Positions 19,158 through 27,916 of a stretch of 64,000 nucleotides of DNA are shown here, piece after piece. The notes below the pieces were generated by a model. That model was not told where the DNA came from. It worked only from the letters and a program-made list of their open reading frames with translations, and made no database searches. Origin of the DNA: Streptomyces sp. DH24 (lineage in GTDB: Bacteria; Actinomycetota; Actinomycetes; Streptomycetales; Streptomycetaceae); assembly GCF_029813775.1 (NCBI RefSeq), contig NZ_JARVKW010000011.1:1-64000 (forward strand), in the 5' to 3' direction. How positions within the stretch are numbered: the stretch's first letter is position 1; each line of letters begins with the position of its first letter. The position numbers were made by a program, and so were the translations under genes.

Positions 19158-20417
19158 GTGAGACGTCGCCTCCTCGCCCTCGCCTGTGTCACGGCCTCCC
19201 TGCTCAGCGGCTGCGGCATGCTGCCCGGCGGGGAGGGCGACAGGCACACCGTCACCGTCTGGCTGATGAAGGACAGCGCCTCCCAGGAGTTCCTGGACCG
19301 CTTCACCGAGGACTTCGAACGCGCCCACCCCGACATCGACCTCGACATCCGCATCCAGCAGTGGACCGGCATCGGCGAGAAGGTGCACGCCGCCCTCGCC
19401 GCCGACGGCACCAGCGGCCCGGACGTCATCGAGGTCGGCAACACCCAGGTCCCGCAGTACGTGGAGGGCGACGGACTGCTCGACCTCACCCTGGAGTCGA
19501 TGCGCGACTGGGGAAACCGGGACTGGCTGCCCGGCCTCGCCGAACCCGGCCAGCGCTCCTCCCAGCAGTACGGCATCCCCTGGTACGCGGCCAACCGCGT
19601 CGTCATCTACCGCAAGGACCTCTTCGAGGAGGCCGGCGTCACCGCGCCGCCGAAGACCCGCGAGGAGTGGATCACCGCCACCGAACGGCTGAACTCCGAC
19701 GGCCGGCAGGGCATCTACCTCGCCGGCCAGGACTGGTACACGCTCGCCGGGTTCATCTGGGACGAGGGCGGCGACCTCGCCGTGGAGAACGGCGGGACCT
19801 GGCGGGGCGCCCTCGACAGCGCGGCTGCCCTGCGCGGCATGGACTTCTACCGCCGGCTCCAGGCCCTCGGCGAGGGACCGGCCGGCGCCGACGAGGAACA
19901 CCCGCCGCAGGCCGGCGTCTTCGCCGAGGGCGAGGTCGCCCAGATCGTCGCCGTCCCCGGTCTCGCCCGGGCCATCGTGCGGCAGAACCCCGACCTGGAG
20001 GGCCGCCTCGGCTTCTTCCCGGTGCCCGGCAAGACCGCCGCCGAGCCCGGCGCCGTCTTCACCGGCGGCTCCGACCTCGTCGTACCGGCGAACACCGACG
20101 AGCGCGAGCGCGCCGTCGAGGTCGTCGGCGCGCTCGCCGGCGCCAAGTGGAACGCCGAACTCGCCCGCACCATGAACTACGTCCCCAACAAGACGACCCT
20201 CGCGAAGGCCGTCGCGGGGGAGGAGGGGGTCGCCGCCATGGCGGCCGGAGCCGCGCAGGGCAGGGCGACCCCCTCCACACCGGAATGGGCGGACGTGGAG
20301 GCGGACAACCCCATCAAGGCGTACATGACGAAGGTGCTCACCGGGGCCGACCCGGAGACCGAGGCCCGCCGGGCCTCCCGCCGGATCACCGAACTCCTCA
20401 GCCCCAGGATCGGCTGA
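19158..20417 (+). CDS. Extracellular solute-binding lipoprotein (ABC sugar type), orphan
   Basis: A 419-residue family 1 solute-binding protein. The signal peptide from GTG 19158 ends in lipobox LLSGC (Cys19). The body has cluster B features: FTEDFERAHPDIDLDIRIQQW, GPDVIEVGNTQVPQY, YGIPWYAANRVVIYRKDLFEEAGV, TGGSDLVVPANTDERERAVE and AKWNAELARTMNYVPNKTT. It would bind a saccharide outside the membrane. No permease or ATPase genes lie beside it; neighbours are dodecin and, convergently, egtD. It must therefore use permeases encoded elsewhere, or act as a sensor. Confidence 0.88.
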   Translation: MRRRLLALACVTASLLSGCGMLPGGEGDRHTVTVWLMKDSASQEFLDRFTEDFERAHPDIDLDIRIQQWTGIGEKVHAALAADGTSGPDVIEVGNTQVPQYVEGDGLLDLTLESMRDWGNRDWLPGLAEPGQRSSQQYGIPWYAANRVVIYRKDLFEEAGVTAPPKTREEWITATERLNSDGRQGIYLAGQDWYTLAGFIWDEGGDLAVENGGTWRGALDSAAALRGMDFYRRLQALGEGPAGADEEHPPQAGVFAEGEVAQIVAVPGLARAIVRQNPDLEGRLGFFPVPGKTAAEPGAVFTGGSDLVVPANTDERERAVEVVGALAGAKWNAELARTMNYVPNKTTLAKAVAGEEGVAAMAAGAAQGRATPSTPEWADVEADNPIKAYMTKVLTGADPETEARRASRRITELLSPRIG

Positions 20418-20438
20418 CCGCCCGCCGCCGCGGCATGC

Positions 20439-21401
20439 TCAGCGCGCCACGCTCAGCGACAGCGCGAAGCGTCCCGCGGCGTCCGTCCACCAGTGCGCCA
20501 GATCCAGGCCGGCCGCCGCGAGTTCGGCGCGCACACCCTCCTTGCGGAACTTCGCCGACACCTCGGTGCGCAGCTCCTCGCCCGCCGCGAAGTCGACGGC
20601 GAGGTCCAGCGCGGGCACCTTCACCGTCTGCGCCGCACGCGACCTGAGCCGCATCTCGATCCACTCGTGCCCGGCGTCCCACAGCGCGACATGCTCGAAG
20701 GCGTCCGCGCGGAAGTCGGCGCCCAGCTCGCGGTTGACCACGGACAGCACGTTCTTGTTGAACGCGGCCGTCACGCCCGCCGCGTCGTCGTACGCCGCGA
20801 CCAGCACCTCCTCGTCCTTGACGAGGTCCGTGCCGAGCAGCAGGGCGTCGCCCGGCGTGAGCAGGGCGCGCACCGACGCCAGGAACGCGGCCCGCTCGCC
20901 GGGCAGCAGGTTGCCGATCGTGCCGCCCAGGAACGCCACCAGCCGGGGCCCCGGCGTCCCGGGCAGCGTCAGGGCGGCGGTGAAGTCGGCGATCAGGGCG
21001 TGCACGTTCAGCCCGGCCCGCTCCGCGACCAGCGCCTGCCCGGCCAGGGTGAGCGCGCTCTCGCTGACGTCGACGGGCACGTACGTGTGCAGCCCGGCGA
21101 GGGCGTCCAGCAGGTGCCGTGTCTTCTCCGAGGAACCGGAGCCCAGCTCGATCAGCGTGCGGGCGCCGGTCGCCGCGGCGATCTCGCCCGAGCGGTCGAC
21201 GAGGATCTCGCGCTCGGCACGCGTGGGGTAGTACTCCGGCAGTTCGGTGATCCGCTCGAACAGCTCGCTGCCGTGCGCGTCGTAGAACCACTTCGGCGGC
21301 AGCGTCTTGCGGGTGGCGGTCAGGCCCTGGAGGACGTCGGCGCGCAGCGCGGCCTCCGTGGCGTCCTCGGGCAGCGTGCGGGTGAGAAGGAACGGGCTCA
21401 C
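20439..21401 (-). CDS. egtD: EgtD, histidine N-alpha-methyltransferase (ergothioneine)
   Basis: A 320-residue SAM-dependent enzyme that trimethylates histidine to hercynine, the first step of ergothioneine synthesis. Family motifs: LTATRKTLPPKWFYDAHGSELFERITELPEYYPTRAE, LIELGSGSSEKTRHLLDAL (SAM site), YVPVDVSESAL, FLGGTIGNLLPGERAAFL, LLLGTDLVKDEEVLVAAYDDAAGVTAAFNKN. It is the last gene in an egtA-B-C-D order; its GTG start overlaps the egtC stop (GTGA). The product is a thiol antioxidant made alongside mycothiol in actinobacteria. Confidence 0.95.
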   Translation of the reverse strand: MSPFLLTRTLPEDATEAALRADVLQGLTATRKTLPPKWFYDAHGSELFERITELPEYYPTRAEREILVDRSGEIAAATGARTLIELGSGSSEKTRHLLDALAGLHTYVPVDVSESALTLAGQALVAERAGLNVHALIADFTAALTLPGTPGPRLVAFLGGTIGNLLPGERAAFLASVRALLTPGDALLLGTDLVKDEEVLVAAYDDAAGVTAAFNKNVLSVVNRELGADFRADAFEHVALWDAGHEWIEMRLRSRAAQTVKVPALDLAVDFAAGEELRTEVSAKFRKEGVRAELAAAGLDLAHWWTDAAGRFALSLSVAR

Positions 21402-22225
21402 GTACGGGGCTCCTTCGGCGATGGGGTTCCTCCCGCCCGCGCGGCGTCGGGCGCGGGGGAGGGGGCCGAGGCGTCGCTCGGCTCCTTGAGCGGGCTGAGC
21501 AGCACATCGGTGCGGCTCGCCAGAAGCAGGGTGCGGTCGGGGACCTCCACCCAGCGCGGATCGTCGTCGTGGGGCTCGGAGGCCACGACCGTGTCCGGGC
21601 CGGTCCCCGAGCGGTACCAGAGCGTGTCGCCCCAGGCGGTCGCGGCGATCGTCGCGCCGTCGGTCAGCAGCAGGTTGAGCCGGGACGCCGGGGACGCCGC
21701 GGCGACCTCCGTGACCGTGCCGGCCAGCGCCCGCCCCGGGTCGTCACCGCTCCGCAGCCGGGCCAGCACCAGCGCCCACACGAACGCCGAGTCGTTGCGG
21801 GCCTCCAGCTGCAGTACGTCGACCGGGGACAGCGTCGGCACGAGCGGCGCGAGCGAGTCCGGCCAGCCCGCCACCGCGCCGTTGTGACTGAACAGCCAGG
21901 GACCGTCCGCGAACGGCGCGGCGGCGGCCTCCGCGTCGGCCCCGGACAGCGTCGCGTCCCGCACCGCGGCGAGCAGCGCGGTGCTGCCGACGACCCGCGC
22001 GAGGTCGGCGAAGGACCGGTCCGCCCAGATCGGCCCGGCGCGCCGGTACCGGGCGGGCACCGGGTCGCCCTCCGCGTACCAGCCGACGCCGAAACCGTCG
22101 GCGTTGACCGTCCCGTGGCGCTGCCGGCGCGGCGCCCAGGACTGCCGGTACAGGGCGTGCGGCGGCTCCACGAGGAGCCGGCCGAGCGGCAGCGCGGGCC
22201 CGAGATACGCCACGTGGCGGCACAT
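21398..22225 (-). CDS. egtC: EgtC, class II glutamine amidotransferase-type hydrolase
   Basis: A 275-residue N-terminal-nucleophile amidohydrolase. Met1 removal exposes catalytic Cys2 (MCRHVAYLG). NADGFGVGWYAEG and the FSHNGAVAGW loop are the family substrate-binding elements. EgtC removes the glutamyl group from gamma-glutamyl-hercynyl-cysteine sulfoxide. Its ATG overlaps the egtB stop by one base (TGATG). The C-terminal 25 residues are a Pro/Ser/Ala-rich tail. Confidence 0.95.
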   Translation of the reverse strand: MCRHVAYLGPALPLGRLLVEPPHALYRQSWAPRRQRHGTVNADGFGVGWYAEGDPVPARYRRAGPIWADRSFADLARVVGSTALLAAVRDATLSGADAEAAAAPFADGPWLFSHNGAVAGWPDSLAPLVPTLSPVDVLQLEARNDSAFVWALVLARLRSGDDPGRALAGTVTEVAAASPASRLNLLLTDGATIAATAWGDTLWYRSGTGPDTVVASEPHDDDPRWVEVPDRTLLLASRTDVLLSPLKEPSDASAPSPAPDAARAGGTPSPKEPRT

Positions 22226-23565
22226 CAGGCGCCCTCCGAACGGGCCGTGCGGAACCCGGCGAAGATCTGCCGCCGGATCGGATAGTCCCAGTTGCGGAAC
22301 GTGCCCCGGCAGGCCACCGCGTCCACGGCGAACGAACCACCGCGCAGCACCTTGTACTCGGGGCCGAAGAACACCTCCGAGTACTCCTTGTACGGGAACG
22401 CCCGGAAACCGGGATACGGCAGGAAGTCGCTCGCCGTCCACTCCCACACGTCGCCAATCAACTGCCGCACACCGAGCGGCGATTGGCCCTCGGGGTAACT
22501 CCCGGCGGGCGCCGGACGCAGATGCCGCTGGCCCAGGTTCGCGTGCTGGGGCCCCGGGTCCGCGTCGCCCCACGGATAGCGCGTCGAGCGGTCCCGGGCC
22601 GGATCGTGCCGGGCGGCCTTCTCCCACTCGGCCTCGGTGGGCAGCCGCCGCCCCGCCCAGCGGGCGTACGCGTCGGCCTCGTACCAGCACACGTGCAGCA
22701 CCGGCTCGTCCGGCGGTACGACCTCGGTGACGCCGAAGCGGCGCCTGAGCCACTGCCCGCCGTCCCGGCGCCAGAACAGCGGTGCCGTGACGGAGTGCCC
22801 GCGGATGTGCGCCCAGCCCGCCGCCGTCCACCAGCGCGGGTCGTCGTAGCCGCCGTCCTCGATGAACGCCTGGTAGGCGGCGTTCGTCACCGGGGTGGTG
22901 TCGATCCGGAAGGGCGGCACCTCGCGCCGGTGCGCGGGGCGTTCGTTGTCCAGTGCCCACGGCTCGGTGGAGGTGCCCATCGTGAACGGGCCGCCGGGCA
23001 CCAGGACTTCGGCCGGGCCGGTGAACAGCGGCACCGGGTCCGGGTCGGGCGCGGTCAGGGCCCGCGGTCCCGTGCGGAGTTGATGGGTGATCAGCATCGT
23101 TTCGTCGTGCTGCTGTTCGTGCTGCGCGACCATCCCGAAGGCGAAACCGGCCTCGGTCAGCCGCGTCCCGTGGAAAGCGGTGCTCTCCAGCACGTCCAGG
23201 ACCCGGCCGCGCACCTCCGAGGCGTACGCGCGGGCCTCGGCGGGCGGCAGCAGCGGCAGCGAGGGACGCTCGGCACGGGGGTGCTCGAAGGCGTCGTACA
23301 GGCCGTCGATCTCGGGCCGCATCGCGTCCCGCCCCGCGACGGCCCGCAGCAGCCACTGCTCCTCCTGGTTGCCGATGTGGGCGAGGTCCCACACCAGCGG
23401 GGACATCAGCGGCGAGTGCTGCGCGGTCAGGTCCGGGTCCTCCACACAGCTGGTCAGCAGCGTGGTGCGGTCGCGTGCGGTGACGAGCGAACCGAGCGCG
23501 CGCTCCCGCAGCGTCTCGGTGTCGGTCTCCGTGCCGGTCGCGGTCCCGGTCGTGGGCTCGGTCAT
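22225..23565 (-). CDS. egtB: EgtB, sulfoxide synthase
   Basis: A 446-residue non-haem iron enzyme that joins hercynine and gamma-glutamyl-cysteine with O2. The N-terminal DinB-like domain has an early His (WDLAHIGNQEEQWLLR) and the HxxxHxE iron ligands in QHEQQHDETM. The C-terminal FGE-sulfatase/C-type-lectin domain has PGGPFTMGTS, RLPTEAEWEKAAR, GDVWEWTASDFLPYPGF and KVLRGGSF. ATG at 23565 overlaps the egtA stop (ATGA). It uses the actinobacterial pathway that needs EgtA-made gamma-Glu-Cys. Confidence 0.95.
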   Translation of the reverse strand: MTEPTTGTATGTETDTETLRERALGSLVTARDRTTLLTSCVEDPDLTAQHSPLMSPLVWDLAHIGNQEEQWLLRAVAGRDAMRPEIDGLYDAFEHPRAERPSLPLLPPAEARAYASEVRGRVLDVLESTAFHGTRLTEAGFAFGMVAQHEQQHDETMLITHQLRTGPRALTAPDPDPVPLFTGPAEVLVPGGPFTMGTSTEPWALDNERPAHRREVPPFRIDTTPVTNAAYQAFIEDGGYDDPRWWTAAGWAHIRGHSVTAPLFWRRDGGQWLRRRFGVTEVVPPDEPVLHVCWYEADAYARWAGRRLPTEAEWEKAARHDPARDRSTRYPWGDADPGPQHANLGQRHLRPAPAGSYPEGQSPLGVRQLIGDVWEWTASDFLPYPGFRAFPYKEYSEVFFGPEYKVLRGGSFAVDAVACRGTFRNWDYPIRRQIFAGFRTARSEGA

Positions 23566-24920
23566 GAGCGGACGTCCTTCCGGTTCTTCCCGTGCTGCCC
23601 GCCGGGCCCGTGGTGCCCGTCCGTCCCCCGAACGGGGACCTCCGTGGCGCGCAGCCGGTCGAGCACGTCGTCGGCGGGGCAGCGGCCCCGGGCGACATGG
23701 CGGTCCAGGTACGCGGCGACGGCGCCGGCGACCTCCGCGGTGGCGCCGATCCGGGGCAGCGCCTCCAGCGCCGCCGTGAAGCAGGCGACGGCGACCTCGC
23801 GCAACTCGCCGTCGGCCAGGCCGTGCCGGGCCGCGGCGAGCCACAGCGGGTTGTGCGGCGCGGGCAGCGTCAGTGCGCGTTCGGCCAGCGGCTTCACGGC
23901 CCGGTAGGCGGTCTCGGCGGCCTCCGGGTCGTCGAACAGCGCCGTCGTCACGGCGAGCGGCACGATCCAGCCGTCCTCGCCCGGCTGCGCGTCGATCATC
24001 CGCAGTTCCAGATGGCCGCGCGGTCTGACCGGCGGGAACAGGGTCGTGAGGTGGTAGTCGAGATCCTCCCGGGTCGGTGGCCGCGGCGCCCTGGAGCGGG
24101 CCCACTTCCGGAAGGTGAGCCCGTCCGGCACGTCCCAGGGCCCGTTGTCCCGCCGTACGCACATCACCGGCGCGTCAAGGACGTGCCGTGTCCAGGCGGC
24201 GCGCGGGTCCGCGTCCAGCCTGGGGCCGCCGGCCCGGCCGGTGCCGATCTGCGTCCAGCGCAGCTGCCGGGTGGACAGCCAGCCGGTCGGACGCCCGTCC
24301 GCCAGCGGGGAGTTCGCGAACGCGGCCACCAGGACCGCGCCCAGATGGTGGGCGAGCCACCAGCGCCGCACATGGCCGAGGGTGCCGGGCTCCTCGTATC
24401 CCGCGTCCAGGCAGACCTGCACCGACGCCGAGGTGCACATCATGGCGCGGCCGGCCGGGCCGGTGCGGTCGAGGCAGGCCTCCATCGCGTCGTAGCGCGG
24501 CTGGCGCAGGAATCTGCGGGGGCTCTGCCAGGGGTCGTGGCCGATGCCGACGAGGCCGAGCCCGTCCCGGCGCAGGGCCGCGCGGACGGCGTCGAGATCG
24601 GCGGAGACGGTGCGGACGCACTCCATGAGGGAGGCGGCGGGCGGCGAGCTGAGTTCCAGCTGGCCGCCGGGTTCCACGGTGAGCGCGGACCGCAGGGGCA
24701 CGGTCCGCAGTGCGGCGTAGGCCGCTTCGAGTCGTTCGGGTGCCACGGGGAGCCGTGGCCGGTGCAGTTCGCGGACGAGCCATTCCACTTCCACCCCGAG
24801 GGTGCGGGGTGGTCCGGTCTTGAAGCAGATGCCCCTGACCAGGGCCTCCACCTCTGCCTCCGTGACGGGGGTACGGGGCTCCGTACAGTCACCCGCCGCG
24901 GTCGTAGACGATTCGGACAT
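23562..24920 (-). CDS. egtA: EgtA, glutamate-cysteine ligase
   Basis: A 452-residue GCS2-type ligase supplying gamma-glutamyl-cysteine to EgtB. Typical features: TLGVEVEWLV, LTVEPGGQLELSSPP, GLGLVGIGHDPW... region, MMCTSASVQVCLDAGYE, FANSPLADGRPTGWLSTRQLRW and HLELRMIDAQPGEDGW. The ATG at 24920 is preceded by AGGAGG with 9-bp spacing, which fixes the start. It is the first gene of egtABCD; all junctions overlap, so the operon is tightly coupled. No EgtE lyase gene is adjacent, as in other Streptomyces to my knowledge. Confidence 0.94.
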   Translation of the reverse strand: MSESSTTAAGDCTEPRTPVTEAEVEALVRGICFKTGPPRTLGVEVEWLVRELHRPRLPVAPERLEAAYAALRTVPLRSALTVEPGGQLELSSPPAASLMECVRTVSADLDAVRAALRRDGLGLVGIGHDPWQSPRRFLRQPRYDAMEACLDRTGPAGRAMMCTSASVQVCLDAGYEEPGTLGHVRRWWLAHHLGAVLVAAFANSPLADGRPTGWLSTRQLRWTQIGTGRAGGPRLDADPRAAWTRHVLDAPVMCVRRDNGPWDVPDGLTFRKWARSRAPRPPTREDLDYHLTTLFPPVRPRGHLELRMIDAQPGEDGWIVPLAVTTALFDDPEAAETAYRAVKPLAERALTLPAPHNPLWLAAARHGLADGELREVAVACFTAALEALPRIGATAEVAGAVAAYLDRHVARGRCPADDVLDRLRATEVPVRGTDGHHGPGGQHGKNRKDVRS

Positions 24921-25206
24921 GCCTGGATCCTCCTGAGATACCACCATGCCACCGACCCGGTCCTCTGGCCCGGGCGGACATCACCCGTCCCACCCAAGAC
25001 GCTCCCGGCGCTTCACACAAGGGTGCGATCCGGGACGTTCCGGGGCGGTCGTCTTCGTCGTCCGGCCGTTTCCAGCGGCTTTCCCCGGGGTTCGCGGCCG
25101 GGAAAACCCCGTTGCACCGCATCGCGGGCATCGCTCAGGATTCGGTCATGAGCACGACGAGGGAGGGCGCGCGGCGCGTGCCCGTGGCGTCCACGGGGGT
25201 GGCGCC

Positions 25207-26013
25207 ATGAGCGCGCGCCTGCGCGGCATCGCCCAGCAGACCGAGGAGATCGTCGCGGCAGGCGGCTACCGCGCGTCCGACGGGCGTGAGGTGCCCATCG
25301 CCGCGGCGGTCGAGGCGGCGCGGGCGGGCACCCGCATGTACGGCCCCGGCCCGGTGCCGGTGCCGGACACGCCGCGCCACGCCACCCTGATCGAGGTCAC
25401 GGGGGAGAGCAGCCTGGAGGCCGCCCGGCGGCTCGGCCCCGGAACGGCCGTCCTGAACTTCGCCTCGGCCCGCAACCCCGGCGGCGGCTACCTGAACGGA
25501 GCCCAGGCCCAGGAGGAGGCCCTGTGCCGCGCGTCCGCGCTGTACACGTGCCTGCTGGAGGCCAGGGAGTTCTACGACCACCACCGCGCCCACCGGGACC
25601 CGTTCTACACCGACCGCGTCATCCACTCGCCCGGTGTGCCCGTCTTCCGCGACGACCGCGGCGGCCTGCTGGACGAGCCGTTCACGGCCGGCTTCCTGAC
25701 GGCCGCCGCCCCGAACGCGGGCGTGATCCGCCGCACGGCACCGGAACGCGCCGACGCCCTGCCGGCGGCCCTGGCGGCACGCGCCGAACGCGTCCTGGAA
25801 ACGGCGGCGGCCCACGGCTACCGGCGCCTGGTCCTGGGCGCCTGGGGCTGCGGGGTGTTCCAGAACGACCCGGTGAGGGTGGCGGAGGCGTTCCGGGCCC
25901 GACTCGGCCCGGGGGGCCGCTTCGAGGGGGCGTTCACACAGGTGACGTTCGGCATCCTGGACCGGACGCGGGACGGGGCTGTGCGCGGGGCGTTCGACCG
26001 CGTATTCGCCTAA
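25207..26013 (+). CDS. TIGR02452 / bacterial PARG-like ADP-ribose glycohydrolase
   Basis: A 268-residue protein of the TIGR02452 family (DUF2263), whose members have the macrodomain-like PARG fold. The PARG signature GGG-X7-QEE is intact: Gly92-94 and Gln102-Glu103-Glu104 in NPGGGYLNGAQAQEEALCR. Other conserved segments are AVLNFASARNPGGG, RVIHSPGVPVFRD and LVLGAWGCGVFQNDP. It probably hydrolyses poly- or mono-ADP-ribose. ATG at 25207 begins MSARLRGIAQQTEEIVAAGGY, the usual family start. No ADP-ribosyltransferase gene is visible next to it. A G-rich repeat follows the stop. Confidence 0.87.
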   Translation: MSARLRGIAQQTEEIVAAGGYRASDGREVPIAAAVEAARAGTRMYGPGPVPVPDTPRHATLIEVTGESSLEAARRLGPGTAVLNFASARNPGGGYLNGAQAQEEALCRASALYTCLLEAREFYDHHRAHRDPFYTDRVIHSPGVPVFRDDRGGLLDEPFTAGFLTAAAPNAGVIRRTAPERADALPAALAARAERVLETAAAHGYRRLVLGAWGCGVFQNDPVRVAEAFRARLGPGGRFEGAFTQVTFGILDRTRDGAVRGAFDRVFA

Positions 26014-26032
26014 GGGGCGGGGGAGTTGCCCC

Positions 26033-26090
26033 GCGGGGTGCGGGGGTGCGGGGGTGCGGGGGTGCGGGGGTGCGGGGTGCGGGGGCGCGG
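26033..26090. repeat. GCGGGGGT octamer repeats
   Basis: Four perfect 8-bp units (26040-26071) flanked by 7-bp variants (GCGGGGT) on both sides, in the gap after the PARG-like gene. Runs of five G at short regular intervals could form a G-quadruplex on the + strand. The remaining sequence to 26270 shows no gene. Confidence 0.9.
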
Positions 26091-26270
26091 TGGCGTGGGG
26101 GTCGGGGCGCTGGGGTGCCCGCCCGGGCGGTCGGCCGAGGGCTGAGGGCCGGCGGCATCTCGTGATGCCGGGCGCCCGCGACCTGTCCGCGACCTGGAGG
26201 TGAGGTTGCGACGGGGTCTGCGGCGCCGGGCGGCGGGCCATGGTGCCGGGCGGTGGGTGGCACCCCGGCG

Positions 26271-26726
26271 TCAACTCCAGCCGTACCGTTCCCGCAACCG
26301 CTGCCGCACGAGGTTGAACCGCATCCGGTCCAGCGCGCACGCCTCCCGCCGCATCCCGCCGTCGTGCAGCCGCAGCACCCGCTCCACGTCCACCCACGAC
26401 TCCCGACCCGACCGGTCCCAGGGTCCGCTGCCGATCGGCACCCACTCCCGGTCGCCGTCGTGCCGCTTGCTGGACAACTGGACGGCGAGCAGGGTGCCGC
26501 GGGCCTCGCGGGCGACGACGAGCACCGGGCGGTCCTTGCCCCGGCCGTCGTTCTCCTCGTAGGGCACCCAGGTCCAGACGATCTCGCCCGGGTCGGGATC
26601 GCCGTCGTACGCGGGCGCGTACTCGGTCCGCACCCGGCCCACCGAGGCGGCGTCGGCCTCGGTGGTGGCGGAAGGGCCTTGCCGGCCGGGGGTGTGGTCG
26701 GTCGTCTCATCGGTGGAGGGAGTCAC
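26271..26726 (-). CDS. PemK/MazF-family protein, orphan
   Basis: About 151 residues from GTG 26726; an ATG at 26765 would add 13 residues. After an acidic, Thr/Ser-rich N-terminal extension of about 45 residues, the MazF/PemK core begins at GEIVWTWVPYEENDGRGKDRPVLVVARE, with the family's RPVLVV strand, followed by LLAVQLSSKRHDGDREWVPIGSG and a C-terminal VDVERVLRLHDGGMRREACALDRMRFNLVRQRLRERYGW. MazF proteins cut RNA. No antitoxin-like gene (small, acidic, DNA-binding) lies immediately up- or downstream, so it is an orphan or a domesticated family member. Start choice is uncertain. Confidence 0.72.
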   Translation of the reverse strand: MTPSTDETTDHTPGRQGPSATTEADAASVGRVRTEYAPAYDGDPDPGEIVWTWVPYEENDGRGKDRPVLVVAREARGTLLAVQLSSKRHDGDREWVPIGSGPWDRSGRESWVDVERVLRLHDGGMRREACALDRMRFNLVRQRLRERYGWS

Positions 26727-27270
26727 GGCCGCCACGCTAGCCCGGTCGCGAACCGGGCCGGTCATCGGCCCGCCGCGCCCCGCCCCGCCGGCCACGCCTC
26801 GCACCACCGCGGTCCGCCTCCGATCCGACTGCGCGGCGGGGAGCCGCGGTAGCGGTTCGCTGCCTACCGGGCCTGAGCCGCCGACGGCACGGCCCCACTG
26901 GCACGCCGGGCACTACGTCCTGCCGTGTCCGCGTCCTGCCGTGTCCGCGTCCTGCCGTGTCCGCGCCGCGCCGCCGACGACGGCGCGGCGCGGGCGGCCG
27001 GGGTCGCCCTGATCGCGCGGGTCGGCGAACAACGGCCCGCGCGGCCCCCACGGGCTGACGCCGGTCGGTCGCCATGCGGGCCATGCAAGACGCGCGGGGC
27101 CCACCCCGGCAGCCCGATTTCCGCGCCGCCCCCGCACGGCGCGGGACGGCCGGAAACCGCTCGACACGCACGGACGCCGCTGCCTACGATCTCGGCGCGG
27201 CATCGCGTGCCGGTCACCGTCCGGGTGAGGCATGGAGGCGCCGCGGAGATGCCCGTGGAGGCATTGACCA
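26727..27270. other. 544-bp gap without a supported gene
   Basis: No reading frame here has convincing codon bias or homology. It contains the three-copy 16-bp repeat annotated separately and must hold the promoter of the MazF-like gene (left) and of the VOC gene (right). Confidence 0.6.
26917..26964. repeat. Three perfect 16-bp tandem repeats
   Basis: The unit GTCCTGCCGTGTCCGC occurs three times at exact 16-bp spacing (26917, 26933, 26949). The period is not a multiple of three, arguing against coding function. Confidence 0.92.
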
Positions 27271-27708
27271 GTGTCAGTCGAGTTCAACCACACCATCGTT
27301 CTCTCCCGCGACCGGGAGAAGTCCGCCCGCTTCCTCGCCCGGATCCTGGGGCTGGAGGACGGGGAACCGGCCGGGATGTTCCTGCCCGTGACGACCGCGA
27401 ACGGCGTCACGCTGGACTTCGCGACCGTCGACATCGACATCCCCGTACAGCACTACGCGTTCCTCGTCTCCGAGGACGAGTTCGACGGCGTCCTCGCCCG
27501 TCTCGTCGCGGACGAGGTCCCCGTCCAGGCCGATCCGCACGGCCGCCACCCGGGTCGCATCAACCGCAACGACGGCGGTCGCGGCGTGTACTTCACGGAC
27601 CCCGACGGGCACGGCCTGGAGGTCTTCACCCGCCCCTACGGCACCGATCCCGACTCGCCCCTGAACGGCGTCACGGAGCCGGTCCCCGGGGCGGGCCCAG
27701 GCGCCTGA
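27271..27708 (+). CDS. VOC-family (glyoxalase/dioxygenase fold) protein
   Basis: A 145-residue vicinal-oxygen-chelate protein with two beta-alpha-beta-beta-beta modules. HTIVLSRDREKSARFLARILGL at 6-28 starts the first module; HYAFLVSEDEFDGVL and GVYFTDPDGHGLEVFTRPYG form the second. Candidate metal ligands are His7, His at the start of HYAFLV and Glu in GHGLEVF. Reaction unknown. GTG at 27271 has GGAGG 10 bp upstream. It stands alone. Confidence 0.82.
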   Translation: MSVEFNHTIVLSRDREKSARFLARILGLEDGEPAGMFLPVTTANGVTLDFATVDIDIPVQHYAFLVSEDEFDGVLARLVADEVPVQADPHGRHPGRINRNDGGRGVYFTDPDGHGLEVFTRPYGTDPDSPLNGVTEPVPGAGPGA

Positions 27709-27916
27709 CGCCACACGCGTCGGCGTCCGCGCCGTGGCCGAGGGCGGGGCCCCACCCGTAAGGGCGGGCCCCGCCCGCGGCCGTCCCCCCCCCGCAGGGA
27801 TGCCGGGGCACCGCCCTCGGGCCGTTCCCCATTCGCCCCCGAGTGACGTGTCGCCGCCCGGTTTACGCGCCCGCGAGCTGGCTACGCGGGCGGGAGCCAC
27901 GTCGTGAGGAGGCCGC

